64,000 nt of DNA. It comes from Diospyros lotus. Taxonomy: Eukaryota; Streptophyta; Magnoliopsida; Ericales; Ebenaceae. The stretch spans positions 38,555,119 through 38,619,118 of the forward strand of contig NC_068350.1 of the NCBI RefSeq assembly GCF_014633365.1, read 5' to 3'. Below the pieces are notes generated by a model. That model was not told the origin of the DNA. It searched no databases and saw only the letters and a list, made by a program, of their open reading frames with translations. The stretch's first letter is position 1; every line of letters begins with the position of its first letter. The position numbers and the translations under genes are program-made. Below are positions 35,700-48,390 of this stretch, in pieces.

Positions 35700-37484
35700 A
35701 GATATTTATTTATTTGTTTGGTATGTAATAATATTTAATTTAGGATTTAGTCATAAAAGCTACAAGGACTGCAAAAGATAATTAAGGTTAAATGTTTTGC
35801 TAAAGCACCTTAATCAAAATTACAATATTTAAATTAATTAAATGAAAATGAGGCTCAAAACAATTAATGTGATCTCAAATAGTTATCTAATACCTTCAAA
35901 ATGTTTTGTTAAAAAATATAGAGGAAGGATTAGAGCAACAGTATTCATAAGTTATAATCTTTTTCAGGTCAGTTAGAAGTTTTAATAGAGGGTTTTATTC
36001 ACAAAAATTAAGAGAGTTGAGGGGTAATGAAATGACCGCAAAAAGTGATAAGAACAAATTAGTGCTATCAGTTAAGAGATTTAGTATCGATAAAAAATCT
36101 AGAAGTCACAAAAAAAAATCTTTCGATATATCCATTTGTGTGTCCTTATATTCATAAAAAAAAATAAAATTCTCTTACTAATAAAAAAATTAAATGTCTA
36201 AACTAAAAAAATCTCTTACTTATATCCATTTGTTGATGTGCCGTTGTGCTTTACTTTTGCTTTCCCAATATTGTTGGTTTAGATATTTGTTTTTCTTAAT
36301 AATATCTAGGCTCTTATAAAAAAAATCCCAGAAATAAATCCCTTTGATCACTCAACATATGTGTACCAAAATTGAAATTTTAGGTTAAATAGGATGAAAT
36401 GATTTGCATATTCCAATTGAGGAGCTAATCTTTTTATGAAATTAGTTTTATTTGGAAATCTATCTCTCTCTCACACACACAGCGCTCCCCATATCAATTC
36501 TTAGAACAATTTATAATTGAGAAATTTGTCGCATCAAGTTGAAAATCAAAGTTGTAGATGCCTCACCTTATGTCCTTTAAGGAAGAGAAATGGCAGACCA
36601 ACGAATTAGACTTCTGTTCTCGACCTGTAGAGATTATCAGAACTTCGTTCGACGCCTTCAAATTAGCTTGATATCCTTGAAAGCCATTAAGAAAAAGGAA
36701 TTAAATCAATTATCTCAAAATCTAATAAGGCAGTGAAAATTTGCTTCCCACTAAAGAAAAGACTAAAGAAATAGAAAAAGAAGAAAAATAAAAATTGAAT
36801 TTTGAAAGGTATTTAGAAAGAGGGGTATATCTACCATCAAAGGGAGCTTTCACTTTCTATTCGTATCTCTGTTTCTCGTTCTACTCAATGCTGGTAGGTT
36901 TTGTGTTCCCTTGGTACCTCTCGTTCTCTTTTGCACAATGCCAGTTGCTTTGCAAGATGAAATATATGTATATATATACACACACGCACACAAATACACA
37001 TTGACCATTAATGGTTTAATAAATGCTGGAGATGTTGAAAACCCTAGTTTAGTTCATTTTATTTACATTTTTTCCCGCCATCTAAATATATCACAATATT
37101 TCACTTTAATATATTAAACTTCAAACAATCTTTCTGCTTTTGAGTTATTTTATTTTATTTATTTTTTTTCATTTTTTTAAATAAAACCTTGGGTAAAAAC
37201 TAAAAGAACATCAACGAAATAAAGAAAATTATTCTACATTATGACATCTAAGGATGGATTGGCGAGGAGAGCTAAAAAAAGGGAGTCAACAAGAAAAGGA
37301 CAAAAATTCGAGAGATTGTAGCATGGAGATTCTAATAGAATTCAATTACTTGCCTTGAGGGTCCATATCCATGGAGGTACGATATCTTGCTATTGCGCTT
37401 CCCTAACAGCCACCAAAAGCATGGTATCGTAACATAAACTAAGCAAAGTAGCAAAATCCTAGGAAGCCCTAGTAAATGAAGCAA
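35700..37484. repeat. Unit Z gene-upstream region
   Basis: Collinear with 18720-20320 of unit Y, including the candidate leader blocks and the telo-box/E2F pair (37039-37079). Contains a ~200-base stretch (37100-37310) not seen in unit Y. No intact coding frame. Confidence 0.55.
37039..37079. promoter_or_regulatory. Telo-box plus E2F-type site, unit Z copy
   Basis: AAACCCTA (37039-37046) and TTTCCCGCC (37071-37079), same order and spacing as 20125-20165. Confidence 0.4.
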
Positions 37485-37626
37485 CGAGAATGTTATGTTG
37501 CCCGCGTCGAGCAATATATCATTTTTTTGATGTTGATAAAATGAGAAGGGGAGCGTGGGCCCCCCTCCCTCCCCTATTTGCATGCCCTTGTCGGGTTTGC
37601 CCGACATCGGTAGGAGAAAAAATCTG
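37485..37626. mobile_element. 142-bp insertion with 10-bp target-site duplication
   Basis: AATGAAGCAA flanks the segment at 37475-37484 and 37627-37636. The single uninterrupted copy is seen in units X and Y (near 9635 and 20320). The segment is GC-richer than its surroundings and holds GTCGGGTTTGCCCGAC, a near-perfect palindrome, and a G/C homopolymer block. Its ends (CGAGAATG and AAAATCTG) are not inverted repeats. A 9-10-bp TSD suggests a Mutator-like MITE or a short retroposon. Confidence 0.65.
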
Positions 37627-37636
37627 AATGAAGCAA

Positions 37637-39122
37637 TAACGAAAACAAGAGAGAAATAGATCAAGGAATTTTATATGCTCTTATAGATGCAATGAAGGGA
37701 TCATATCTTTGGGTTAGGCACTATGTAGCTTGCACCCACAGCTTTAGAAACAACATGATGCCACGAGTTCGAGTTTTCTCTCCTTTCAACTCCTTAGCAA
37801 ATCTTCTAAAGAATTTCTTCATTGTCATCCTTGATTACTTCCTTTTGGCGTGTTGGATTGCACCTTCACCTTTTCCAAAAAAAGCAAGAGATTCCTCGAT
37901 CGTTAATAGGGAGAGAGAAAGCAGGCCCTTGATCACGTTTTTCTTTCTTGAGAGTTAAAAAGGATGATTCTTATGGATTTATTCCTTTTATCTTCAATTG
38001 GTCCAATTGAGTTGATAAGAGGTAGCAGTTAACCTATGATTAAATTATACAGTTGAGCTTTTGCTTTGTGAAATAGATGTCACGGATCAAGAGAGTTACC
38101 AAGTGTTTGATGCAATTAGTTGTGGGAGATGACCACATGCACAACCATTGCTCTCGTTTGTCATAAAATCTATGGATTCAATAATTCCTCACTCGCTTTT
38201 ACTTAGTTTTTTACTACATTTGCATCTAGTCAATAAACTTATGTTTTATAAACCACTCAATCAAGAAGTCATTGGTAACAGATGATATCGAGTGGTTTGG
38301 AGTTTTGGTAACAAAAATCAAATCTTTTTAATTTAAGTGGGATTTCTTTAACATATGAGGAAGTTGCATGTCAATGCCATTAGGTCCTCAGTAGTATAAT
38401 CTTAATTTTCAAGAAAAAAAAATATTTTACGCCTTAGTTTCATTGATAGTTTGTGTGGTTTTCGTTATTATAGTTATTAAGAAGTGGTTAGACATTGTCG
38501 AGTAAATTAAGAAAAGGAAGTGGTTAGGCATGATTGCTTATAATTTTTAAAAAATTATGATCCTAAGAAATTGTGTTAATGGAAAAAAATTCCACTTTTG
38601 TTGTACTAGATATTTTGAAGTGTGTTTGCACTTCTAATTGATAATATTATCACAAGTTAGCTCAATTTTGAATGACAAGTTATTATGGGGGTTAAAATGT
38701 GTGGAAGATAGGATTTTTCAATACATATAATTAACTAAGTATTAAAAGTATTAAATCGACAAATGTTCAGCTTCTTAATTATTCATTTACTATATTAATT
38801 TTGACTACATCTCTTACATTATTAAGTAAATAATCTCTCAAGTTAAATACCATTTGTTGAGTTCCTAGATATTAGGAGAATGAAAACCTAGTTACAGACG
38901 GTAGTATGAAAGATAATAACAAATCATCTCATTCGATTTTTGGAAACTGAACTAAGGTCTTCAATCAAAAAGGGAAAGATTCAAAAGTTAATGATCATAT
39001 CGAGTTCAAATGTGGATAAATTTTTACAAGGACTATTTGAAAGAATGCTCAATTTAATTAACTTTGGTTTTCATTTTAATATGTTCGACTTTATTTCAAT
39101 GTTAAAAATAAAGGCCGAACAT

Positions 39123-39162
<40 letters not shown>

Positions 39163-39939
39163 TTGGGTGGAGGACCCAATGTATCATCAGCCAACTATGA
39201 TTCGTTTTCAATTTTGTTTTCAATTATATATTTATAGAATTTCTTTATTCATCCTTTTAGTCATCAACACCACCTCTGTTGAGTCCTAGGCAATCCGTCC
39301 ATTGACTTGAGTCACCGGTGATGATAGGGTTATAAACACACACAAATTAAATTCTAAAACCACTATTTCGTTTTAAATTTCTTTTAAAATTTTGAAGAAA
39401 AAAAATCAGTAACCAAATGCAATTTTTCGTTTTTGAGTTCAAAACAAGGAAAGTGTAACTAAAAGTTTAAGACAAATGAGCGCCAAAATAATGGTAAGTG
39501 TTCATCAAATAATTGACAAATGTTGGAGGGAATAAAGACTTGCATCCATAAAGTTACAACAAAAGCTTTTGACCTATTGATCTTAATAGTTAATACATTA
39601 AATATATTTAAATTAAATATATCATAAGTATTATAATTAAGTAATTAACTTTATATATTATTAAATGTAAAATATATTTAATCAATTATCTATATCTTCA
39701 CAAACGTGGTATATATAATCATATTTAGATTTGGGTTTTAGTAATCATATTCATGTTTAATACTAGACTTAGACTCGATTAAATGAATTAAATTTAAGCT
39801 TGCACTTGGTCTATTGACCGACATAAGGTAGGCAAATTGCCTCTAGAAGTGTGCACTCCTATATTTAAGTTTGGTTTTATATTTCTATAATTTAAACGGG
39901 ACATCTTCTCATTAATTAATTGTGAAGAAAGAGCAAAAT
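37637..39939. repeat. Unit Z distal upstream region
   Basis: Collinear with 20340-22515. Contains a 33-base poly(T) at 39125-39157. No gene. Confidence 0.6.
39125..39157. repeat. Poly(T) tract
   Basis: 33 consecutive T. The counterpart in Y (21714-21724) is shorter. Confidence 0.95.
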
Positions 39940-42900
39940 AAAATAATCAAATAAAAATTTAGCTAACTCGTTCAAAATTTTGTATAAGTAAGAAATTGAG
40001 TCAGTCAATTTAATATTTCAACTTTTGAAAACTTGATCAATTTCATACTCATTGTTAATCAACTATTAGTTTGACTATGATATGAAATGAAAGTGGGAAA
40101 GAAATATGATACGAAAAGGAAACATGAAAACGAAATTTTTAAAAAAACAGGAAATATAAACCTGTAAATAAAAAATATATGATTTTTTTTAAATATAATT
40201 TTTAATGTAAAAAATTATAAAAAATAATTATTCAAACATAAACATAAGTTCTATCATCAATTTAAGTAAACATAAACACAGGTTGTTTCTATCTCTAATG
40301 TGGTTGTCGAAACAACAGAAATAGAATTGCTTTTATCCCTAACATGGTCACTAAATAAAAATACATTTCCAATAATTTTTCAATATTGTGAAATGGCTCT
40401 GAAACGTTCCTAAAACTACAAAAATAGCTCTACAACAGAAATATAATTGCTTCTATCCCTAACATGATCACTAAATAAAAATACATTTCCAATAATTTTT
40501 CAATATTGTGAAATGGCTCTAAAACGTTCCTAAAACTACAAAAATAGCTCTAAAACTGTGTGTGTGTGTGTGTTTGTGTTTCTTGACTTTTCAAGATAAG
40601 AAATGTTGAAAAACGTTACAACGACATCATTTAAGTTGGGATAATCTCAAAATTTTGAATACTAAACTAGATATAGGCGTATGGTATAAGGACTAAATTG
40701 ACCTTTTGTGCCTATGTGATTATTATTATTATTTAATTCAATTTAAATATGAAAAAAAAAAGAAAAGGAAAAGATGGACTTCTCCCGCATACCTCTCCAA
40801 GCCATTACAGAACAAAAGAGCTCGTTTCCAATGCCAATGTTGTATTTTATTGTTTTCAAAATATAACAATTAAAATTTTTAATCCTAGAAATTTAAACTT
40901 TGTGGAAGTAGAGCACAACTATAACACGAAAAGATCAATAGTTAAGATTGCACTTCCCTCCCCCCTCTCCCCTAAAAAAAAAAACAAAAAAGACAACAAT
41001 TAAAATTTATAATCTTAAAAATTTATATTTTGTGGAGATAGAGCACGACTGTAGCACGAGAAGATCAATATTTAAGACTGCACTTTTCGCAAAAAAAAAA
41101 AAAAATGAAAAGTTTAAGGCTGCGCCAAGCAGTCTAGTTTGCGGTGAATGAAAGATTAGCCATTCTAATCTAGGGATTCATATTCTCCTTTCTAATTTCT
41201 TGAAGCTGCAGAAGTGCCCTGGGATGCTTGACCCCTCGATGATAGGTTTACTACTCTTGGTGATCTCCTAACAGTTTCTGATTGTGTTGAAGTGGTCTTC
41301 TTGTAGACTTGCTTGGTACCAAAGGCTGCAAGAAAGTGCCCTCAAACATGGAGATTCCTTTTCTCTCGCTAAAACAATAAGACAAGTTTGAATTGTAAAA
41401 TTAGTAGTTTTCAACAAAGAATTAATATTGTTTATGAATGTATACAAGAGAAGAATTGTTGTCACATCTAACTAGAAAATGCAGCTGCAAAGAATTACAG
41501 CACTCTGTTCTTACCAATCATTAGGTATTTGCAGCTACACAATCATTTATCCTTGGGGTTTTATTTTATGATGCTCAATTTGATTAAGAATAGGTGATTA
41601 GTTGATTTTTTATTAACTCACAATCCAAATATTTACTCTCTTCAACATGGATTGATCATGAGATAAAATGCAAATGAATGCAAGAAACTAGATTATTTAC
41701 TAAATACTTCCCAAGCACTGAAGTAAAATTGCAGTAAAGACCTTACCTACAAATGAGAGTTCCATCATCAGATTTTGGTGCCTGCAACAAAAGAAGTGAT
41801 TTAATGAACTTTAATTGTCAATTTATGAATGAATATATGGAACTAATCACGACATAATATATACTACATCATTTGTAGCAGAAGACTTGTCAAACTTCTT
41901 CCAAGCCTCAGTAGGGTCCTCTTTCTTCTCAGATCCATAGTCTAGCATGTAAAGAAAGATGGAGCTATGAATAAGGAAATTGTGCTCAAAATATTTTGCT
42001 TTCAAAGCTATATATATATATATGTATATATATTGCATAAAATAACTACTTTAAAAGTTAAATAAAAATACTGAAAAAGCACATGATTGCAATATGTGTG
42101 CAACAAATTGTTTTTTTTTTTTTTTAAGGGAACATAAAGGCCACATACATGGAGAAAATGTTGCCCCCACAAGAGGGATAGGGTTGAGGCAAGCTAGACC
42201 AAAAACTCCAAAGAGCAGACAAGCTAGGACACACCCCAGCACTAAACTAACAACACAAAGTTTTCGCCAATAGACCAAACGAAACAATTGGAAACAAAAA
42301 TACAAATAACAACCCTGATAGGGTGACTGACTATGTGTTACTAGGGAGGAAACTGAAATCGTAGGTGTATAGCTAAACCGCACCTGCAAGAGGACTTGCA
42401 TTGATCAGGCCAAGGCTCCAAAGAGCACAATGTTGACAAGGCCACATACTAAGGACAAAAACACCTACCTAAATATGCACCCAAGAAATCAATTGATTGT
42501 ATTAGCAAATACTTGCAAACAAAACACATAAAATAGCTGCAAATTGTCAATCCACGAAAAATCCAGTGGCAACTTAGTGCTCAACATGAATGACATAATT
42601 CTTTTCCCAACACATACTCTAGTAAGAAGGAAACCGAATCATTTTATCCAAAAGCTTTCAGCACAACTGTAAATTAGAAAAGCATGGATAATAGGAAGAA
42701 AGTTGATGATAGAGCTGAGATAATTTCACGCCCTTTTCAAAAAATAACATGATAAAATTCTTGCTTTACATGGATTTTCTTAATTATTCCTTTACGTTTT
42801 TTTGTCAAAAATGAGATTAATTATTTGATTACCAAGTAATGAAAATATACGAACTGCATGTAGTGACCAAAAAGAAAAAAATAAAAATCAACAAAGGAAT

Positions 42901-43055
42901 AATTAAACAATAATTGAAAGGAAAAGAAAACACATTGAATCAACATGAAAAGAAGTATGCATGGTCACCTGTTTTTTCATTTTGCCTAAGACTATTATGC
43001 TTGGAATTGCTTTCATTGAATAAAGCATCATGTATGAGAGCGAGACCATTTTCAA
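39940..43055. repeat. Repeat unit W, truncated at an inversion breakpoint
   Basis: Starts at the unit motif and follows the unit Z order (flank, 110-bp repeats at 40855-41100, gene copy 3 on the minus strand). It stops inside exon 1 at about 43055, where sequence of opposite orientation begins. A local ~115-base duplication lies at 40320-40555 (two copies containing ATAAAAATACATTTCCAATA). Confidence 0.7.
41192..43055 (-). pseudogene. Gene copy 3 (unit W), truncated and frameshifted
   Basis: Minus-strand exons 2 (41941-41868, 74 nt), 3 (41781-41747, 35 nt) and 4 (41368-41192) align with the intact gene. Exon 4 has a 19-nt deletion after STRR, which shifts the frame to an early stop. Only the last ~100 bases of exon 1 remain (43055 down to about 42970), followed by the inversion junction. 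There is no start codon. Confidence 0.72.
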
Positions 43056-43108
43056 ATAAATAAGTATCTTATTGTCTTTGCAGGGTTAAATGTTATAAAA
43101 GGTTACAA
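43040..43108. other. Inverted (head-to-head) junction 1
   Basis: Left of about 43055 the exon 1 tail reads on the minus strand (CGAGACCATTTTCAA). Right of it the 5'-UTR intron end (ATCTTATTGTCTTTGCAG) and exon 1 read on the plus strand. The joint lies in an AAATAAATAA-like microhomology. The same joint recurs at about 47680-47700 and 55350-55365. Confidence 0.7.
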
Positions 43109-44110
43109 TGAATTTCAGGGACTCAAATGACTTCATTTTCCCCAAATTCTGGAAATCTCCACTGGACGATCGACCAGTTAATGATCCACCAGTTCAAAAC
43201 GATAATCTTTTTGAATTTCAAAATCATTTGTGTCCTCTTGTGTCCTATAACAATACGGAGACTTATTTACTTATTTATATCTCCATCTTTCTTAACATGT
43301 TAGACTGTGGATTTGAGAAGAAAGAGGACCCTACTGAGGCTTGCAAGAGGTCTGACAAGTCTTCTCCTACAAATGAGGTGGTAGTATATATGTCTTGATT
43401 GGCATTTTAATTCCATATATCCATTCACAAATTGACAATTAAAATTCATTAAATCACTTCTTTTGCTGCAGGCTCCAAAATCTGAGGATGGAACTTTCAT
43501 CTCTAGGTAAGGTCTTCACTGCAATATTACTTAAGTGCTTAGAAAATATTTAGTAAATAATCTAGTTTCTTGCATTCATTTGCATTTTATCTCTTGAATC
43601 CATGTTAAAGAGAGTAAATACTTGGATTGTTAGTTAATAAAAAATTAATTAATCACACATTCTTAATTAGTGTTCCCCTTTATGATTGGTCACCTTGATC
43701 AAATTGAGCATGATCAAACCCCAAGGATAAATGATTAATGTGTAGTTGCAAATACCTAACCCGATTGGGAAGAACAGAGTGGCGTAATTCTTTGTAGCTG
43801 CATTGTCTAGATAGAGGTGACAAGAGTTCTTCTCTTGTATAAATTCTTATGCAATATTATTTCTTTGTTGAAAATTACTAATCTTACAGTTCAAACTTGT
43901 CTTATTATTTTAGCGAGAGCAAAGGAATCTCCATCTCTGAGGGCACTTCCTTGCAGCCTGTGGTACCAAGCAAGTCAACAAGAAGAACCTCCCGCAGGTC
44001 CAAGGCAACTTCAACACAATCGAAATTGTTAGGAGATCACCAAGAATAGCAAACCTATCATTGAGGGGTCAAACATCCTAGGGTACTTTTGAAGCTTCAA
44101 GAAATTAGAG
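43108..44110 (+). pseudogene. Gene copy 4 (R1), plus strand, internally deleted
   Basis: Begins with ATG at 43108 and keeps Trp15. After NNTETY (about 43265) it jumps to the intron just before exon 2, deleting the rest of exon 1 and intron 1. Exon 2 (43304-43377, 74 nt) and exon 3 (43472-43506, 35 nt) are normal. Exon 4 starts at 43914, loses one base within ACACAATCGAAATTG (frameshift), and also has CAG changed to TAG near its end. The 96-codon frame at 43108-43398 is exon 1 fused to intron and exon 2, not a true protein. Confidence 0.72.
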
Positions 44111-46305
44111 AGGAGAATACCAAGGTTTGGATCTCTTCAACCTATATCAGAATGGCTAATCTTTCGTAGACTGCTTGGTGTAGCCTCAACCTTTTTGTGT
44201 TTTTTATTTTTTGGGAGTGGGAGAGAAAAGTGTAGTCTTAACTATTGATCTTCTCATGTTACAATTGTGCTACAATCGTGTTTTACCTTCACAAAGTCTA
44301 AATTTTAAAAATAATAAATTTTAATTGTTATTTTTTTTATTTGGGGGAGAAAAGTATAATTTTAACTATTGACCAATTTGTGCTATAGTCGTGCTCTACC
44401 TCCATGAAGTTCAAATTTTCAAGATTATAAATTTTAATTATTGTATTTCAATAATAAAAAAATAAAATTAAAAATATAAATAAGTAAACTATTAAATTTT
44501 GTTAATTTTATTAGGGCAGTCTTTCAAAAGATATCATCTGATTATTGTAAATAATTATATAGTTTTCTTTTTATTGTTTCTTTTTGTAGAGGACCTTTTT
44601 TGTGAGCTTGTTTAGTGGTTTGTTATGCTCGAGATATCTCCTACTATAAAACCGTAGACGTTTTTGCAGTTTTTCGTTTGACGAAATTCTTATTTACAAA
44701 AAACTATTAAATTTTAAATTTATTCTAATATCAAATATAACCAATAACTGGGCATTCTAAAATTTTTATATTGTAGCAAATTTTTAAAATAGCAAAACTT
44801 CTAATTCAAAGTTTAGTTTTTTGTTTAAATTTTAATTTTATTCTATTATCTAATCTAATATATAGCAAACATGGGTACTTTGAAAAATTTAAGACTTTAG
44901 TATATCGAAATGGGTTTTTACTTAAATAATAGAACAGAAGAATAGATTGATAATAGAATAGAAGAATAATGTGGGATTAGTTTTTTATTTTAAATTAATT
45001 ATAATATTTACAAATTATATATTTTTTCAAATTAATTGTTATTGCAATTTTGATAGTGTGGGGCATGTCAATAATCAATCCGATTCAATTCATTAAGGGC
45101 AATTTTTTTAAAGACTTGGGACTCCATCTCTGAGGGCACTTCCTTGCAGCCTGTGGTACCAAGCAAGTCAACAAGAAGAACCTCCCGCAAGTCCAAGGCA
45201 ACTTCAACACAATCAGAAATTGTTAGGAGATCACCAAGAATAGCAAACCTATCATTGAGGGGTCAAGCATCCCAGGGTACTTTTGAAGCTTCAAGAAATT
45301 AGAAAGGAGAATACGAATGTTTGGATCTCTTCAACCTAGATTAGAATGGCTAATCTTTCATAGACTGCTTGGTGTAGCCTCAACCTTTTTGTGTATTTTA
45401 TTTTTTTTAATTTTTGCGAGTGGAAGAGAAAAGTGAAGTCTTAACTATTGATCTTCACATGCTACGGTGCTCTACCTCCACAAAGTCTAAATTTTCAAGA
45501 AAATAAATTTTAATTGTTATTTTTTTTATTCGGGGAGAAAAGTGTAATTTTAACTATTTACCTACTCGTACTACAGTGGTGCTCTACCTCCATGAAGTTC
45601 AAATTTTCAAGATTATAAATTTTAATTATTATATTTCAACAATAATAAATTAAATTAAAAATATAAATATGTAACTATTAGATTTTGTTAATTTTATTGG
45701 GGCAGTCTTTCAAAAGGTATCATCTGATTATTGTAAATAATTATATAGTTTTCTTTTTATTGTTCCTTTGTGTAAAGGACATTTTTTGTGAGCTTGCTTT
45801 GTCGTTTGTTGTTATGCTCGATATATCTCTTACTATAAAAACGTAGATGTTTTTGCAGTTTTTTGTTTAATGAAATTCTTATTTACAAAAACTATTAAAT
45901 TTTAAAATTGTCAATCTTATCATTTTATTTAAATTTTAAATTTATTCTAACATCTAATATAACCAATAATTGGGCTTTTTTAAATTTTTAAATTGTAGCA
46001 AAATTTTAAAATAGCAAAATTTCTAATTCAAAGTTTAGTTTTTTGTTTAAATTTTAATTTTATTCTATTATCTAATCTAATATACAACTAACATGGGTAC
46101 TTTGAAAAATTTAAGACTTTAGTATATCGAAATGGGTTTTTACTTAAATTATAGAACAGAAGAATAGATTGATTATAGAATAGAAGAATAATGTGGGATT
46201 AGTTTTTTATTTTAAATTAATTGTTATCTGCAATTTTGATAGTGGAGCATGTCAATAATTAATCTGATTCAATTCATTAAGGGCAATTTTTTTAAAGACT
46301 TGGGA
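43930..46305 (+). repeat. Tandem duplication of ~1.19 kb (exon 4 plus 3' flank)
   Basis: 43930-45118 and 45122-46305 are direct copies. The second starts inside exon 4 at CTCCATCTCTGAGGGC, joined to the end of the first copy at GGGACTC. Both copies contain two reversed 110-bp flank repeats and the TTTTTTGTGAGCTTG flank. Confidence 0.7.
45122..45302 (+). pseudogene. Gene copy 5: exon 4 fragment
   Basis: Only exon 4 from codon ISEG onward, ending in TAG at 45300-45302. Its frame is open and keeps the basic motifs (STRRTSRKSK, RRSPRIANLSL) and the CAG codon that copies 4 and 7 have lost. With no upstream exon it cannot be expressed as the original protein. Confidence 0.7.
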
Positions 46306-46620
46306 CTCATTTTTTTCCAATTTTTTAATTAATTATAATATCTGAAAATTTTGAGAAGTGGACCATGATAATAAATAATTAATTCTTTAATAATTATAAA
46401 TTTCAAAATACTAATTTTAGTTTTTTTAAATTTATTCAAATAATCTAATAAATAACTAGGGAATTTTGAATTTTTTTAAGTTTCAAACAAAAATTAAAAA
46501 AAAAGATTAAATATGTAATCGCACTCTTCTCTAAATTTCAAAATACAAAATTTAGTTTTTTAATTTTGATGATAAAATATGTGAAAGGTATTTTAAAAAT
46601 AACGAAAGTTTGATAAAACT
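45850..46620. repeat. AT-rich flank block P (copies at 44640-45115, 49440-50250, 60500-61320)
   Basis: AT-rich block that follows the reversed gene flank in each R unit. It shares AACATGGGTACTTTGAAAAA and ATAGAACAGAAGAATAGATT motifs. No gene. Confidence 0.6.
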
Positions 46621-46628
46621 TAGCACAA

Positions 46629-46979
46629 CAAAATGGGTGTTTAATTCTAGATGCTTTCCATATCCAATTGGCCCTAACCCTAGCTCACATGCTCACTGAT
46701 ATGACACACATCAAATCCTGCAAGCCTGCCCAAATCATTATACATCGTGCCATCATCAGATGAGTCACACTCCCTTGATATCCTTTCATTGGAGGTCAAA
46801 CATTGCGAGTAGGGCTCCTCTGCCAGTGGCATCTCCACATCACCAACACAAGTACTCGACCCTTCATCTGACCCCTGAACTTAGGCAAGCCACTAACCAT
46901 GAAAGAGGTAAATGCGGTAGCCATCCATGCCCGTTTACCGTCGTCGTACTACTATTCCTATTAAAGCCTAACGTGGTTT
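46629..46979 (+). pseudogene. Unrecognised gene-like fragment Q, copy 1
   Basis: A GC-richer island with a frame reading SSDESHSLDILSLEVKHCE and then a TAG stop. It ends near CATGAAAGAG before GTAAATG, a possible splice donor. Copies at 50260-50606 and 61330-61692 keep the same frame better. Probably one exon of an unrelated gene trapped in the amplified unit. No family recognised. Confidence 0.4.
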
Positions 46980-47470
46980 TATTTTTTTTAATTTTTTAAT
47001 GGAGAACCTAATGTGTCGTCAGCCAACTATATATGATTCGTTTTCAATTCTGTTTTCGATTATATATTTATATAATTTCTTTATTCATACTTTTAATTTG
47101 ATTTAAATATAAAAAAACAAAAAGAAAAGGAAAAGATGGGCCTTCTCCAGCCTGACCTCTCCAAGCCATTACAGAACAAAAGAGCTCGTTGGAAACGCCA
47201 TTGTTGTATTTTTTTATTTCTAAAAATACAAGAATTAAAAGTTATCATCTTAGAAATTTAAACTTTGTGGAGGTATAGCACGAGAAAGTCAACAGTTAAG
47301 ATTGCACTTTTCTCTAAAAAATAACAATTAAAATTTATAATCTTAAAAATTTAGATTTTATGGAGATAAAGCACGACAATAGAACAAGAATATCAACATT
47401 TAAGATTGCATTTTTTGCCCAAAATAAAAGCACAAAAAGGTTAAGACTACACCAAGCAGTTTGGTCTGCG
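46980..47470. repeat. Flank block S and 110-bp repeats (R1/R2 boundary)
   Basis: Matches 39160-39240 then 40740-41110 of units Z/W, in the same orientation. This suggests deletion of the sequence between them. Two 110-bp flank repeats lie at 47215-47440. Confidence 0.55.
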
Positions 47471-48390
47471 GTGAATATCAAATGAAATTATTTGATTACC
47501 AGGTAATGAAGATATAAGAACTACAAATAGTGACCAAAAAAAATAAATAAAAACCAAGAAAGGAGTAATTGAACGATAATAGAAAGCAAAAGGAAAACAC
47601 ATTGAATCAACATGAAAATAAGTATGGTCACCTGTTTTTTCATTCTGCCAAGCGTCAAGTATGACAGCGAGACCATTTTAAAATAAATATCTTATTGTCT
47701 TTGTAGGGCTAAATGTTATAAAAGATTACAACGAACTCCAGGGACTCAAATGACTTCATTTTTCCTGAATTCTGGAAATCTCCCCTAGAGGATCTACTAG
47801 TTAACGGATATGTTACGCCGCTACAAAATTTAGCTAATGGATCTACGAGCTGACGGATCCGTCGTTACAAAATTTAGTGACAAGGAATTCAACAATGGAT
47901 ATGTTCTATCGCTAAACTGATTTAGAGACAGATTTTTGGGCTTTAGCGTCAGAAATATTCCATCACTAAATGCCGAATTTCTTGTAGTGTTAATGATCCA
48001 CCATTTCAAAATGATAAGTCTTCTTGAATTTCAAAATCATTTGTCTCCTCTTGTGTTGCTATAACAATACGGAGACTTATGGGGGTCTAGAGCATAAAAG
48101 TACTTTTGAAGGAGTGGAGTTAGAGCTTGAAAGTGGTCTTGCTGTCATACTTGACCCTTTAGACAATGAAAGCAATATTCCAAGCATAATAGTCTTGGGT
48201 AGAATGAAAAAATAGGTGACCATATACTTCTTTTCATGTTAATTTAATGTGTTTTTGTTTTTCTTTCAATTATCGTTTAATTGCTCCTTTCTTGATTTTT
48301 ATTTTTTTCTTTTTGGTCACTACATGCAGATCATATATCTTCTTTACTTGGTAATCAAATAATTAATTTCAATTTTTGACAAAAAAATAA
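47470..48390. repeat. Inverted repeat with gene exon 1 in the loop (R2)
   Basis: Minus-strand intron 1 and exon 1 tail at about 47480-47690 is the reverse complement of plus-strand sequence at about 48195-48370. This includes the ATGAAAATAAGTATGGTCAC and GGTGACCATATACTTC boundaries. The arms of roughly 180-200 bases flank most of exon 1. A transcript through it could fold into a hairpin. Confidence 0.6.

Larger units (their letters stand above)
22516..39939. repeat. Repeat unit Z, enlarged by at least six insertions
   Basis: Starts at the unit motif at 22516 and ends before the next at 39940. Removing Cassandra, LTR B with its nested LTR, LTR D with its nested LTR and the 142-bp insertion leaves about 7.3 kb that is collinear with unit Y except for a missing ~1 kb of 3' flank. 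It carries gene copy 2, a pseudogene. Confidence 0.7.

Noticed and set aside
37332..37664. 110-codon minus-strand frame
   Set aside because: It runs across the 142-bp insertion and its flanks, so it arose by joining unrelated sequences.
43108..43398. 96-codon plus-strand frame as a separate small protein
   Set aside because: It is exon 1 of a decayed gene copy fused by a deletion to intron and exon 2, ending in intron sequence.
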